DNA of 64,000 bases. Origin: Arcobacter sp. (GTDB lineage: Bacteria; Acidobacteriota; Terriglobia; Bryobacterales; Bryobacteraceae). Shown here in pieces: positions 55,811 to 64,000 of this stretch (the stretch's first letter is position 1; every line of letters starts with the position of its first letter). The notes under the pieces are model-generated. The model did not search any database. It worked only from the letters and a program-made list of their open reading frames with translations, and was not told where the DNA came from. The position numbers were made by a program, and so were the translations under genes. The DNA is taken from assembly GCA_020723085.1 (NCBI GenBank), contig DYJN01000002.1, forward strand, positions 120,467 through 184,466, in the 5' to 3' direction.

Positions 55811-56787
55811 CGCGCACCTCCCGCCGGCACGAAGGCCATCTTCAGGATGATGCTGCCGGGCAGACCCTCCACGCGCCACGTCCTGCCCGCGTCCTCCGAT
55901 ACGTACAGCGCCTCCTCGTGCACGCCGGCGTACAGACGCCCGGGCTTGTCCGGGTCGAAGGCAACGCTCCAGACGTCCGGGCGCGGCAGCCCCTGGTTCC
56001 GCGCCTGCCACGTCACGCCGCCATCTTCACTGATCAGAACGCCCACGCCCCAGCCGCACACGGCGATCCGCCGCGCATCGGCAGGGTCGAAGGCGATGTC
56101 GTACAGGTTCCGCCCCGCCGACGGATCGCGGGGCGTCGCTTCGAACGTCAGGCCGCCGTCCGTGCTGCGGAAGATGCCGCCCTTCTGGGTGACGGCCAGC
56201 CAGAGCGCCGCCTCATGCGGCGACTGCTCCACGCGCATCGCCTGGAAGCCCGCCGCACCTGCCAGGCGCCAGGTCTCGCCGAGATTGGTGGAAACATAAA
56301 AGCCGTCTTCCGTTCCCACAACAATCCGGCCCTTTCTTGTTCGATCCAGGCGGACCGCCTTGCCGTAGCGGCGCTGCAGCCCCGCGGAGATCTCCCGCCA
56401 GGTCCGGCCTTCATCCTCCGAGACGCGGAAGCCCGCCGTGTGCGCGAACGCCAGCATGCCGCCCGCCCCCGCGCTGATGTCCTGAAGCTCGGTGACCGTC
56501 TCGCCGGTCAGCACGCGCCAGCGCCCCTCCGCGTCGACGCGGATCACGCCGTCGCCGGCGGCCAGGAACAGGGTCTCCGGATGGCCGGGCAGCCACGAAA
56601 GTCCGGTCAGCAGCGGGTGGCGGTAGCCTGCATTCGCCCATGCCCCGCCCGCATCTTTGACAAACAGCCCGCTCGGCAGCAGCGCCACGCCCACCACCCA
56701 GCCTCTCGTCGTCGCGCCGACGGCATGCAGGCGGTGCTCGGCGTGCGCGCACAGAGCCGCCGCCGCGAACCACACGAGAACCCTCAT
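55807..56787 (-). CDS. Secreted BNR-repeat beta-propeller (Ycf48/sialidase-like)
   Basis: About 326 residues with a signal peptide (MRVLVWFAAAALCAHAE). Five Asp-box-like repeats are visible: SEDEGRTW, STNLGETW, STDGGLTF, SEDGGVTW and SEDAGRTW. This places it in the photosystem II assembly factor Ycf48-like/BNR propeller group, used in non-phototrophs as a general exported scaffold. The start is ATG 56787. It overlaps the following gene by four bases, so both are likely made together. Confidence 0.85.
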   Translation of the reverse strand: MRVLVWFAAAALCAHAEHRLHAVGATTRGWVVGVALLPSGLFVKDAGGAWANAGYRHPLLTGLSWLPGHPETLFLAAGDGVIRVDAEGRWRVLTGETVTELQDISAGAGGMLAFAHTAGFRVSEDEGRTWREISAGLQRRYGKAVRLDRTRKGRIVVGTEDGFYVSTNLGETWRLAGAAGFQAMRVEQSPHEAALWLAVTQKGGIFRSTDGGLTFEATPRDPSAGRNLYDIAFDPADARRIAVCGWGVGVLISEDGGVTWQARNQGLPRPDVWSVAFDPDKPGRLYAGVHEEALYVSEDAGRTWRVEGLPGSIILKMAFVPAGGAR

Positions 56788-56825
56788 GCGGTTCAACCTA
56801 TCAGATTTGCAGTCCTCGCTGCTCC

Positions 56826-59252
56826 TCAGAAGCCGGTGATCGTGAACACGTATTCCGCATCGCCCGCCCGGATGCGGAAGCGGTTTGCGCCGGACAGGAA
56901 GCTGAGCCGCACGGTGACGCCATACAGTCCCGGCGCATAGGAATCGTAGTCCGAGATGCCGAGAACTCTGCCGCTGTCCAGTTCCTCAACGCTCACTTCC
57001 TTGCCGCGCACCGGCACGCCGCTCGCGTCCACCAGCCGGAACAGCACCGCGTCGCGCACCGTTGAGCCCCGCCTCGCCATCGAGACCGAATCGAAAATGG
57101 TGAAGCCCGCCGGCTCTCCCAGCGTCACAGCGCGCCAGTACGGTATGCGCAGCACCGCGCCGCTCGCCGCGCCCTCGAACACCACGAACCCTTCCAGCGT
57201 CCCCGTCTCCCACACCGCCTCCGGCCAGGATAGGCGGATTTCCGCCTCCTGTCCCGGCTCGAGCTCCACCTGCTCGACAGATGCCGCCGGCGCCGCCGGC
57301 CCACGCCGCGCCTCCACCCGCACGAGATACATCTCCGGCAGCTCCCCTGTGTGTCTCACGGCAAACGCCCGCCCGTCCACCGTCTCGCCGGGCGCCCCCG
57401 CGCCGAAGCTGAGCGCCGCCTCGGAGGACACGAGGGGCGTCCGCACCGCTGCTTCCAGGTCGAGGAGCCCTGCTCCGCTCTTCTGAATCCACGCGGAAGC
57501 CTCATCGGGAACCGCGGAAGCCGTGTTCACGAGCGCCGACCGCACCGCAGGCGCATCCAGTGCGGGGCGCGCCGCCTTCACCACGGCCGCCGCTCCCGCC
57601 ACCAGCGGCGCGGAGAAGCTGGTTCCGTCCGCCAGAGTGTAGCCGTCTTCCGACCACATCGCGCCGTCCCAGTCCAGCGTCTGCGTGGCGATCCACATAT
57701 CCGTGCCCGTTGCCGTCAATTCCGGCTTGATGGCCAGATCCACGTTCGGTCCGCGCGCCGAGAAGCCTGCCACCCGCCCCGCCTTCTGGGGCACGCGGCC
57801 ATAGCTGAAGTTCATCGATGCCGCCAGCGCCCCGCCTTCCGACAGCCACTGCCGCACGGACTGCCCACTGTCATGGGAGATCATCATAGCGGGCAGATCC
57901 GCCGCGCCAACCGCCATCGTGATCGGGTCGGGAGATTCCTCGCGGGCCTGTACCAGCGCGCCCACGGCGCCCGCATTTTTGGCGTTGGTGAGCTTGGCTT
58001 CGAACGTGCACTCGCCGCGCAGGATCAGCGCGATCCTGCCCGAGAGGCTGGCTTCGGGCAAGGCATTGCACGCCAGGCCGTTTTCATCCAGGGCGGCGAC
58101 GTCAGACACGGGCCCGCTCACCGTGCCTTCCGGGACCGGCCCGCTGCCTGGCAGCGCCAGCACGGCGTCGTGGCCCTCGAACGCCACACTCGAGCCGAAT
58201 GTCCGGCTGTTGGCGGCCGCGCCCACGCTCAGCGCCGAGGGCGCCGTCGCCGGCGAAGCCACCGTGCTCCAGCCGGGACCGCTGTTGCCCGCCGACACCA
58301 CCATGATCAGGCCGGCTTCCGCGGCATTCTGCACCGCCTGCGCCAGCACATCGTCTTCCACCCGCGACGGAATGTCGGAGCCGAGGCTCAGGTTCACGAT
58401 GTCCATCCCGTCGGCGATCGCATCCTCCAGCGCCGCCAGCAGCGCCGCGTCGGTCGTCGTCTCGTTCCAGCCCGGCGTGCCGAACACCTTGTAAACGCCG
58501 ACCCACGCCTTTGGAGCCACGCCGCTCACCCAGCCCATGGGTCCTTCGTGCGGCACGCCGGCTGCGATCATCGCCGCGGCGGTGCCGTGTCCGACGTGGT
58601 CGCGGATGGAGGGGTCCGGATCGTAGTAGCGCAGGTAATCCACATAGCTGCGCGCCACGATGATCTTGCCCGAAACGCCGGCGTCATCAAAAGCGGAATC
58701 TGTCCGCGGGAATCCCTCGGGCGGATTCATCCCTTCCGCCTGAAACGCCGGGTGCGAAGCCTCGATGCCGCTATCGATGATGGCGATCTTCACGCCTTCG
58801 CCCACGCGGTCTTCGCCGCCCGCCAGCGTCCACGCTTCCCGCACTTTGTGCAGCGGCAGCGCCTCGTTCATGGTCATCCGGTACTCGCGCGCCGGCGATA
58901 CCCGCCGCACGCCGGGCGACTGCGCGAAAGCCTGCGCCTGCGCCTCGTCCATCTCCACGATCAGCGCGTTCGCGGCAAGACCCACGCTGCGAAGAACCAG
59001 CGCGCCCTGCTGCCGCGCCCTTTGCCGGAGCGGTTCCTGCTCGCTCCGCACCGCGGGCGCATGCTTCGCCCAGCCACGCTGCGCCCTCGCCGCACGCCCG
59101 CCGCGCGCCAGGCGCGCCTCCTCCGCTGCCCGCTCGATCGCCGGCTTGCCTTCCATCTGCACGATATACAGTCCGGGCGCTGCCAGCGCCGCCTGCGCCA
59201 GCCAGAGCCAGATCCCGGCGGCCGCCGCTCCTGACAACCTTCGCATTTTCAA
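56826..59252 (-). CDS. Subtilisin-like serine protease (S8) with PA insert
   Basis: An 808-residue secreted protease. The signal peptide is residues 1-~25. The inhibitor-like propeptide runs to ~130. The catalytic triad is Asp in VKIAIIDSGIE, His in DHVGHGTAAAM and Ser in ADGTSFSAPLVAGAA. A PA domain insert sits between His and Ser (LILRGECTFEAKLTNAKNAG). C-terminal beta-sandwich domains follow (residues ~600-808). It is divergent from the two-component system genes. Likely role: extracellular protein breakdown. Confidence 0.92.
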   Translation of the reverse strand: MKMRRLSGAAAAGIWLWLAQAALAAPGLYIVQMEGKPAIERAAEEARLARGGRAARAQRGWAKHAPAVRSEQEPLRQRARQQGALVLRSVGLAANALIVEMDEAQAQAFAQSPGVRRVSPAREYRMTMNEALPLHKVREAWTLAGGEDRVGEGVKIAIIDSGIEASHPAFQAEGMNPPEGFPRTDSAFDDAGVSGKIIVARSYVDYLRYYDPDPSIRDHVGHGTAAAMIAAGVPHEGPMGWVSGVAPKAWVGVYKVFGTPGWNETTTDAALLAALEDAIADGMDIVNLSLGSDIPSRVEDDVLAQAVQNAAEAGLIMVVSAGNSGPGWSTVASPATAPSALSVGAAANSRTFGSSVAFEGHDAVLALPGSGPVPEGTVSGPVSDVAALDENGLACNALPEASLSGRIALILRGECTFEAKLTNAKNAGAVGALVQAREESPDPITMAVGAADLPAMMISHDSGQSVRQWLSEGGALAASMNFSYGRVPQKAGRVAGFSARGPNVDLAIKPELTATGTDMWIATQTLDWDGAMWSEDGYTLADGTSFSAPLVAGAAAVVKAARPALDAPAVRSALVNTASAVPDEASAWIQKSGAGLLDLEAAVRTPLVSSEAALSFGAGAPGETVDGRAFAVRHTGELPEMYLVRVEARRGPAAPAASVEQVELEPGQEAEIRLSWPEAVWETGTLEGFVVFEGAASGAVLRIPYWRAVTLGEPAGFTIFDSVSMARRGSTVRDAVLFRLVDASGVPVRGKEVSVEELDSGRVLGISDYDSYAPGLYGVTVRLSFLSGANRFRIRAGDAEYVFTITGF

Positions 59253-59339
59253 CCCATCTCCCGCATGGCTTTCACGGACATTAACCCTGATTCCTCCGCC
59301 CCGCGCCGGGTTTCAACCGATTCTCCCGCTCCCCGCGTT

Positions 59340-59356
59340 TTAACACTTCTTCACAG
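59340..59356 (+). promoter_or_regulatory. Candidate OmpR-type direct repeat upstream of the histidine kinase
   Basis: TTAACAC (59340-59346) and TTCACAG (59350-59356) repeat with a ten-base period, the spacing used by OmpR/PhoB-type dimers. It lies between the divergent protease and kinase genes, ~53 bases upstream of the kinase start. TACTCT at 59390-59395 could be a -10. Confidence 0.35.
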
Positions 59357-59408
59357 CCTGCCGATGCCCCGCCTGCCCCCGGCTGCGTCTACTCTATGGG
59401 ATGAGCAG

Positions 59409-61163
59409 ATGACCTCCGGACGCGCTCTGCCGGCTCGCTCGTGGGCCTTTCCCGCCCTGCTGATCCTGCTCTGCCTTGCCCTCGGAGCGCTGCAATACCG
59501 CTGGATCGACGAAGCCTCCCGCGCCGAACGCGACCGCCTGCGCGCCGGATTGCAGGATTCGATCACGCGGCTGGCCATCGCCATCAATGCGGACATTACG
59601 GCGGCGGTTTCGGCGTTTTTCCCGTCGGGCCGGCCTCCGGAGGATGCCCTCCAGCCCGAGCAGTTCCGCGAGATGTTCGCGCAGTGGCGCGAGTCCACGC
59701 ATCACGACGATCTGTTCGCTGCCGTCGGGCTCGTTACGGTGAACGGGAGGCGGCTGGAACTGACGCTGGTGGATCCCGTGAGCGGGGAGGCGCGCGTCTC
59801 TGAGTGGCCGCCACGCTGGAGTGGGATTCGCGCGCGGATGGAAGCCCGCCTGGCGCAGATGATGGGCCTTCGTCCGGACAGCTACGGGAAGGATTTCCGG
59901 CCGGGTCCGCCACCGCCTGAAGAGGCGATGATTTTCGAGCTGGCGCGCTTCGGCCGCGGTTCCGGCGGACCGCCCCGCAACGCCTCGTGGCTCATCTTCG
60001 AGCTCGACGAGAGATACCTCCGCGAGTCACTCATTCCGGAACATCTGCGCCGCTACCTCGGCCAGTCGCTGGCGGACTACAGCGTCCAGATCTCATACCG
60101 CGCCGATCCTTCCCGTGTCTTTTACCGGAGTGATCCGCAGGCGCCCGGAGGCAGACCGGACGCTGAGACGGCGTTGCTGGAGATCCAGTACGACCGCCTG
60201 CTGCGCCGCATGAGTCCTCCGGGGATGCGCGAACCGCCGCGGGCGCGCAACGCCGGCGCCGAATTCGGGCGGCTCCAGCTTCGCGTCCGTCACCGAGCCG
60301 GCTCGCTCGATGCCGTCGTCGAACGCACGCGTCTGCGGAACCTGGCGGTCACGTTCTCCATCTTGCTGCTGATGGGCGTGGCGCTGGCGGCGATTCTGAT
60401 CTCCACGCGCCGCGCGCAGCGCCTGGCGAGCCTTCAGATGGACTTCGTCACCGGGGTCTCGCACGAACTGCGCACGCCGCTGGCCGTGATCCGAACTGCG
60501 GCTTACAACCTGCGCGGCAAGCTCGCCGCCAGTCCGGCGATGGTGGAGAAATACGGCGCGCTGATCCAGAAGGAAAGCGAGCGCCTGACCGAGATTGTCG
60601 AACAGGTTCTCGAGTTCGCCCGCTCACGCTCCGCCTCGCACAGGCTTCCGGCGGAGCCCGTCGCTGTCCATGAGGCCGCCGCACAGGCTCTCGCCGCCTG
60701 CCAGCCGCTGATCGAGGCGTCCGGCGTGAAGGTGGAGATGAACATCGCGCAGGATCTGCCTCCGGTGCTGGCCGAGCCTCGCGCGCTGGCTCACTGCTTG
60801 CAGAATCTGATCTCGAACGCCATCAAGTACGGCGGAGAGGGAGGATGGGTCGGGCTCTCCGCCGCTGCCGAGGGGGAATTTGTCAAAGTCTCCGTGGCCG
60901 ATCGGGGTCCCGGAATCCCCCCGGACGAGCTGCCTCACGTCTTCGATCCGTTCTTCCGCGGGCGCCGCGCAATTGATGATCAGGTGCACGGGACAGGGCT
61001 CGGGCTCTCGCTCGTCAAGAGCGCTGTCGAGTCGTTCGGCGGCGTAGTGGAGGCGCGCAGCCGGCCCGGCCGCGGGACGGAATTTCTCCTCCGGCTGCGT
61101 CCCGCCGCTGCTGGTCGAAATGAGGCGGCACAGCCTGCTCCGGCGGGAGGGTGGCCTGCATGA
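59409..61163 (+). CDS. Sensor histidine kinase
   Basis: A 584-residue membrane kinase. ATG 59409 starts just before the first span (WAFPALLILLCLALGALQ). A periplasmic sensor of ~280 residues follows, with no recognised fold. The second span is NLAVTFSILLLMGVALAAIL. HisKA carries the phospho-His in GVSHELRTPLAVIRTAA. The ATPase domain has the N-box HCLQNLISNAIKYGG, DRGPGIPPDELPHVFDPF and GTGLGLSLVKS. Its stop overlaps the response regulator start as ATGA. Confidence 0.93.
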   Translation: MTSGRALPARSWAFPALLILLCLALGALQYRWIDEASRAERDRLRAGLQDSITRLAIAINADITAAVSAFFPSGRPPEDALQPEQFREMFAQWRESTHHDDLFAAVGLVTVNGRRLELTLVDPVSGEARVSEWPPRWSGIRARMEARLAQMMGLRPDSYGKDFRPGPPPPEEAMIFELARFGRGSGGPPRNASWLIFELDERYLRESLIPEHLRRYLGQSLADYSVQISYRADPSRVFYRSDPQAPGGRPDAETALLEIQYDRLLRRMSPPGMREPPRARNAGAEFGRLQLRVRHRAGSLDAVVERTRLRNLAVTFSILLLMGVALAAILISTRRAQRLASLQMDFVTGVSHELRTPLAVIRTAAYNLRGKLAASPAMVEKYGALIQKESERLTEIVEQVLEFARSRSASHRLPAEPVAVHEAAAQALAACQPLIEASGVKVEMNIAQDLPPVLAEPRALAHCLQNLISNAIKYGGEGGWVGLSAAAEGEFVKVSVADRGPGIPPDELPHVFDPFFRGRRAIDDQVHGTGLGLSLVKSAVESFGGVVEARSRPGRGTEFLLRLRPAAAGRNEAAQPAPAGGWPA

Positions 61164-61846
61164 GCGCGCGCATCCTGATTGTGGAGGACGAGCCGGGACT
61201 CGTCCTCACGCTGACGGACCTGCTGAGCGCCGAGGGCTATGAGGTCGAGTCCGCGCAGGACGGGCTGAGCGGGCTGCGGAAAGCGCTGGAGGGGCAATTC
61301 GACCTGATCGTGCTCGACGTCATGCTGCCCGGCAAGAACGGTTTCGATGTGTGCCGCGAACTCCGCCAGCAGGGGCGCGACACCGCCGTGCTGATGCTGA
61401 CGGCGCGCGGGCAGGTGGTGGACCGCGTGGTCGGGCTGAAGCTCGGCGCCGATGACTACCTCGCCAAGCCCTTCGATCCGGCGGAGCTGACCGCGCGCAT
61501 CGAGGCGCTGCTGCGGCGCGCCGGACGGAACACATACGGCCCCCCCTCGCAATTCGAGTTCGGCGACGTCTGGGCCGATTTCGACCACGGAACCGTGACC
61601 AAAGCGGGAAAGCCCGTACAGCTGGCGGGAAAGGAGCTCCAGTTGCTCCGTTATCTGGTCGAGCACCGAGGCCAGACCGTTTCCCGCGAGCGGCTGCTGG
61701 AAGCCGTCTGGGAGTATTCCGCGGGCGTCACTTCGCGCACGGTGGACGTCCACATCGCGTGGCTGCGCCAGAAGCTGGAAGACACGCCGCAATCGCCTCG
61801 CTGGATCCACACGGTGCGCGGTGTTGGCTACCGGTTTGTGCCGTAG
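61160..61846 (+). CDS. OmpR-family response regulator
   Basis: A 228-residue regulator. The receiver domain has acidic residues in LIVEDEPG, phospho-Asp in DLIVLDVMLPGKNG and Lys in DDYLAKPFDP. The C-terminal winged helix reads LLRYLVEHRGQTVSRERLLE and TSRTVDVHIAWLRQKLE. It is the cognate partner of the upstream kinase, by ATGA coupling. Possible targets are its own promoter and the divergent protease gene. Confidence 0.95.
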   Translation: MSARILIVEDEPGLVLTLTDLLSAEGYEVESAQDGLSGLRKALEGQFDLIVLDVMLPGKNGFDVCRELRQQGRDTAVLMLTARGQVVDRVVGLKLGADDYLAKPFDPAELTARIEALLRRAGRNTYGPPSQFEFGDVWADFDHGTVTKAGKPVQLAGKELQLLRYLVEHRGQTVSRERLLEAVWEYSAGVTSRTVDVHIAWLRQKLEDTPQSPRWIHTVRGVGYRFVP

Positions 61847-61950
61847 CCGGAAGTGCCTCCGCGGGGAAGAGAGAAAATTCCTTGCGCGGGTTGTGAACCC
61901 TGTCCCGTCTGGCGCGTATTCACAGTGCGGATACGAGGTTCCAACCGCAC

Positions 61951-62847
61951 ATGAGACTGGTGAACGTTCTTGCTGCATCCCTGTTGCTGGCGGCGGCGCC
62001 GGCCTGGCCCTCCGCCGCGCAAACCCGGCCGGAGGACGCGCCACCGGGTCAGGCGGCGCAAGGCAGAGCAGCGCAGTCGCCGCCGCCTGTGTCCCTGGGC
62101 GAGCCGGTGGACGCGGAGCAGATCCGCGCGCGGCTGTACCAGGTGCTCGAACGCCACCCGCCGGCGGTGCGGCGGATTCTCGCGCTGGATCCCACGCTGT
62201 TGACGAGCCAGTCCTACCTGGCTGCGTATCCGGAACTGGCCGCATTTCTGGCCGCGCACCCCGTGATCGCCAGAAACCCTTCCTACTATCTGGGCGGCGG
62301 CGATGACCGGCCACAGGACGCGGAAGAGCGCGCCATGGAGCTCTGGAGCAACGTGCTCGAAGCGACAGCCGTGCTGATCGGACTCGGGCTGGCGGCCAGT
62401 CTCATCGCCTGGCTGATCCGCACCCTCGTCGATTACCGCCGCTGGAGCCGGGTGGCCAGAGTCCAGGCGGAAGTGCATGCGAAGATCCTTGACCGCCTTG
62501 CCTCCAATGAAGACCTGCTGGCCTACGTCCGCTCGCCCGCCGGGGAGAAGTTCCTGGAGTCGGCGCCCATCCATCTGGAATCCGGCGGCCGGCCAGTGGC
62601 TGCCCCTCTGAGCCGCATCCTGTGGGCGGTGCAGGGAGGGATCGTGATGATAGCCGCTGGTGGCGGGCTGCTGCTGATCAGCAACCGCGTCTCGGCGGTG
62701 GCCGTGCAGCCGCTGCAATCGTTCGGGATTCTCGCCTTGGCGTTGGGCTGCGGGTTCCTGCTGTCCGCCGCGGCTTCCTACCTGTTGTCGCGCCGCCTGG
62801 GTCTGATTCAGTCACCGGCGGCCGGTGTGGAGAGCGACGCCAGGTAA
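61951..62847 (+). CDS. Membrane protein of unknown function with signal peptide
   Basis: A 298-residue protein with a signal peptide (MRLVNVLAASLLLAAAPAWP), a Gln/Pro/Ala-rich linker and a periplasmic helical segment (LYQVLERHPPAVRRILALDP). Three hydrophobic spans follow: LEATAVLIGLGLAASLIAWL, GGIVMIAAGGGLLLI and FGILALALGCGFLLSAAASY. It lies 89 bases before a sigma factor gene on the same strand; a link to that regulator is only positional. No family recognised. Confidence 0.7.
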   Translation: MRLVNVLAASLLLAAAPAWPSAAQTRPEDAPPGQAAQGRAAQSPPPVSLGEPVDAEQIRARLYQVLERHPPAVRRILALDPTLLTSQSYLAAYPELAAFLAAHPVIARNPSYYLGGGDDRPQDAEERAMELWSNVLEATAVLIGLGLAASLIAWLIRTLVDYRRWSRVARVQAEVHAKILDRLASNEDLLAYVRSPAGEKFLESAPIHLESGGRPVAAPLSRILWAVQGGIVMIAAGGGLLLISNRVSAVAVQPLQSFGILALALGCGFLLSAAASYLLSRRLGLIQSPAAGVESDAR

Positions 62848-62936
62848 CACCCGCTTGGGAGGTTGCGCCGCGCGTGTCGCATGAAGACGCTTTTCCGGAT
62901 TGCGTCAGGTCCGCCGCTTCCGCACGGGAGGCGGTG

Positions 62937-63440
62937 ATGGACGAGGAGTCCTTCCGCTGCCTCTACGAGCGCCACGCTCGCGCCCTGTGGGCGTTCCTTT
63001 TCCGCATGACGCTGGACCGCGCGCAGGCCGAGGATCTCCTGCAGGAGACCTTTTACCGCTTCCTGCGTGCGGGGGCGGTGTATGAGGACGGCTGCCACGC
63101 GAAGAATGCTCTGTTCCGGATTGCCGCGAACTTGGCCCGGGACGCGCATCGCCGGCGCCGAATCCGGTTTCCGCCGCTGGCCTCGCCGGCCGAGCCTCGT
63201 GAGATCCCTGATTCTGCTCAGCCGTCGGGGGATGAGCGGTTGGACGTAAAGCGTGCCCTCGCCGGTCTTGCTCCGCGTGACCGGGCGATGCTCTGGCTCG
63301 CCTACGCCGAGGGCGCGACGCATGAGGAGATCGCCGGGGTGGTCGGTGTTCGGGTGAAGAGCGTGAAGTCCCTGCTCGCGCGGGCGAGGACTCGGCTGGC
63401 TGCGCTGCTGGGCGTGCGGCCGGGAAAGGAGAAATCGTGA
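62937..63440 (+). CDS. RNA polymerase ECF-type sigma factor
   Basis: A 167-residue alternative sigma factor. Region 2 is FRCLYERHARALWAFLFRMT and QAEDLLQETFYRFLRA; region 4 is LAPRDRAMLWLAYAEGATHE and IAGVVGVRVKSVKSLLARAR. ATG 62937 follows GGGAGG. The next gene, overlapping by a base, encodes a zinc-type anti-sigma factor, so the pair forms a signal-transduction unit. Confidence 0.92.
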   Translation: MDEESFRCLYERHARALWAFLFRMTLDRAQAEDLLQETFYRFLRAGAVYEDGCHAKNALFRIAANLARDAHRRRRIRFPPLASPAEPREIPDSAQPSGDERLDVKRALAGLAPRDRAMLWLAYAEGATHEEIAGVVGVRVKSVKSLLARARTRLAALLGVRPGKEKS

Positions 63441-63949
63441 TGGCGCCGGGATGCCGCCTGGAAGAGGAAGCTCTGGCCGCACTGAATCAGGCGCAGGACG
63501 CTGAGCCGCTGCCTGCCCGGATCCGGGAGCACCTCGCGGAATGCGAGCGCTGCGCGAACCTGGCTGAGATGGTTCTGGCTCTGCGCGAAGAGAAGCGGCG
63601 GCTGGAGGCGTTCGCTCCGGTCCCCGATCCGGCCGCCGTCTGGCGGCGTTTGCAGAGAAAGGCCTGGAATGAAGCCGCAGCCGCCGCCGGGCGGCCCATC
63701 ACCGCGGTGCAGGTGCTGGCTTTCGCCGGCGCCGCGGGAGTCGTGGGTGCCTGCTACGGGGCCACTTCGGAGTGGTTTCAGGGCTTGTTCAGCAGAGCGG
63801 CTGCATGGTTGTGGTCGGCGCTGCCGAGGACTCCCGCCTTGGCCGAAGCCATGCCGTGGCCATGGGTCTTCCTGGGCTTGGTTCTGGCGGCGGTGCTGCT
63901 GCTCGCCCCAGCCTTCATCATTTTGGTGCTTGTCTCAGAGAAACACTGA
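63440..63949 (+). CDS. Putative zinc-binding anti-sigma factor, membrane-anchored
   Basis: A 169-residue protein with the ZAS-like motif H-x3-C-x2-C (HLAECERCANL, near residue 31). Two hydrophobic segments follow (VLAFAGAAGVVGACYGA and WVFLGLVLAAVLLLAPAFII), so the sigma-binding N-terminus is cytoplasmic. ATG 63440 shares a base with the sigma-factor stop; GTG 63437 is an alternative. It would hold the sigma factor at the membrane until a signal arrives. Confidence 0.85.
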   Translation: MAPGCRLEEEALAALNQAQDAEPLPARIREHLAECERCANLAEMVLALREEKRRLEAFAPVPDPAAVWRRLQRKAWNEAAAAAGRPITAVQVLAFAGAAGVVGACYGATSEWFQGLFSRAAAWLWSALPRTPALAEAMPWPWVFLGLVLAAVLLLAPAFIILVLVSEKH

Positions 63950-64000
63950 TCAAAGGGGACAGCCTGATCCGCCTCCTTCCCAAATTTCCCCAAGGAGCCA

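Noticed and set aside
54104..56299. A 731-codon open frame antisense to two secreted-protein genes
   Set aside because: Spans the junction of two real genes with signal peptides and BNR repeats; codon pattern is that of a shadow.
57351..59234. A 627-codon open frame antisense to the subtilase
   Set aside because: Arg/His-rich shadow; the protease frame has all catalytic motifs.

Overview
The window reads as chromosome of a high-GC soil or sediment bacterium, most likely an acidobacterium of the Solibacter/Bryobacter type (inference from gene content; no rRNA gene is present to confirm it). Pointers are two Oar-like TonB-dependent receptors with N-terminal carboxypeptidase-regulatory domains, three Gfo/Idh/MocA oxidoreductases with twin-arginine-like leaders, DUF2911, an EPS export/tyrosine-kinase module, and very GC-rich third codon positions on both strands. 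Genes are packed tightly, often with 4-base ATGA or GTGA overlaps. No tRNA, rRNA, CRISPR array, complete insertion sequence or prophage was seen, and no gene-free stretch exceeds about 260 bases.

Layout. 1-4.8 kb: the 3' end of a GH106-like rhamnosidase and a large TonB receptor ending in a textbook terminator. 4.9-9.6 kb: asparagine synthase plus two glycosyltransferases. 9.6-12.3 kb: secreted proteins around an aldo/keto reductase. 12.3-13.9 kb: a compact arsenic operon (arsR-arsM-arsC) with an apparently leaderless, self-operated promoter. 14-16.7 kb: two convergent Gfo/Idh/MocA genes. 16.8-21.4 kb: a TonB receptor followed by a secreted beta-helix-like partner. 21.6-23.6 kb: DUF2911 divergent from a four-gene bacterial-microcompartment shell cluster (one BMC-H, three BMC-P) with no cargo enzyme beside it. 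23.5-29.3 kb: superoxide dismutase, guanine deaminase, YbjQ, polyamine ABC transporter and a DUF4149 membrane protein, all leftward. 29.4-34 kb: gatCA with a DciA-like gene, a secreted propeller-like protein, Maf and EVE.

34.2-42 kb: polysaccharide export protein, Wzz/GumC, BY-kinase and a membrane protein, then BamA and an OmpH/Skp chaperone, which together make a cell-envelope block. 42-46.7 kb: aldose epimerase, a Cys-rich protein and a heavy-metal P-type ATPase whose phosphorylation signature is degenerate, divergent from a His-rich protein with a duplicated metal-binding unit; then a doubtful PPTase-like protein and a GYD protein. 47.1-52.7 kb: an aromatic amino-acid operon trpC-trpF-trpB-trpA-aroQ-DAHP synthase-tyrA, in which the DAHP synthase has lost all four family metal ligands. 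52.7-59.3 kb: a Gfo/Idh/MocA enzyme, two secreted proteins and a subtilase. 59.4-64 kb: a two-component system, a membrane protein, and an ECF sigma factor with its zinc-type anti-sigma factor.

The strongest leads for new biology are the cargo-less microcompartment shell cluster, the P-type ATPase pseudoenzyme in its metal-binding neighbourhood, the DAHP synthase-like protein without a metal site inside an otherwise normal operon, and the leaderless arsR promoter. Assignments come from reading the sequence and from remembered family signatures; no database search was possible.
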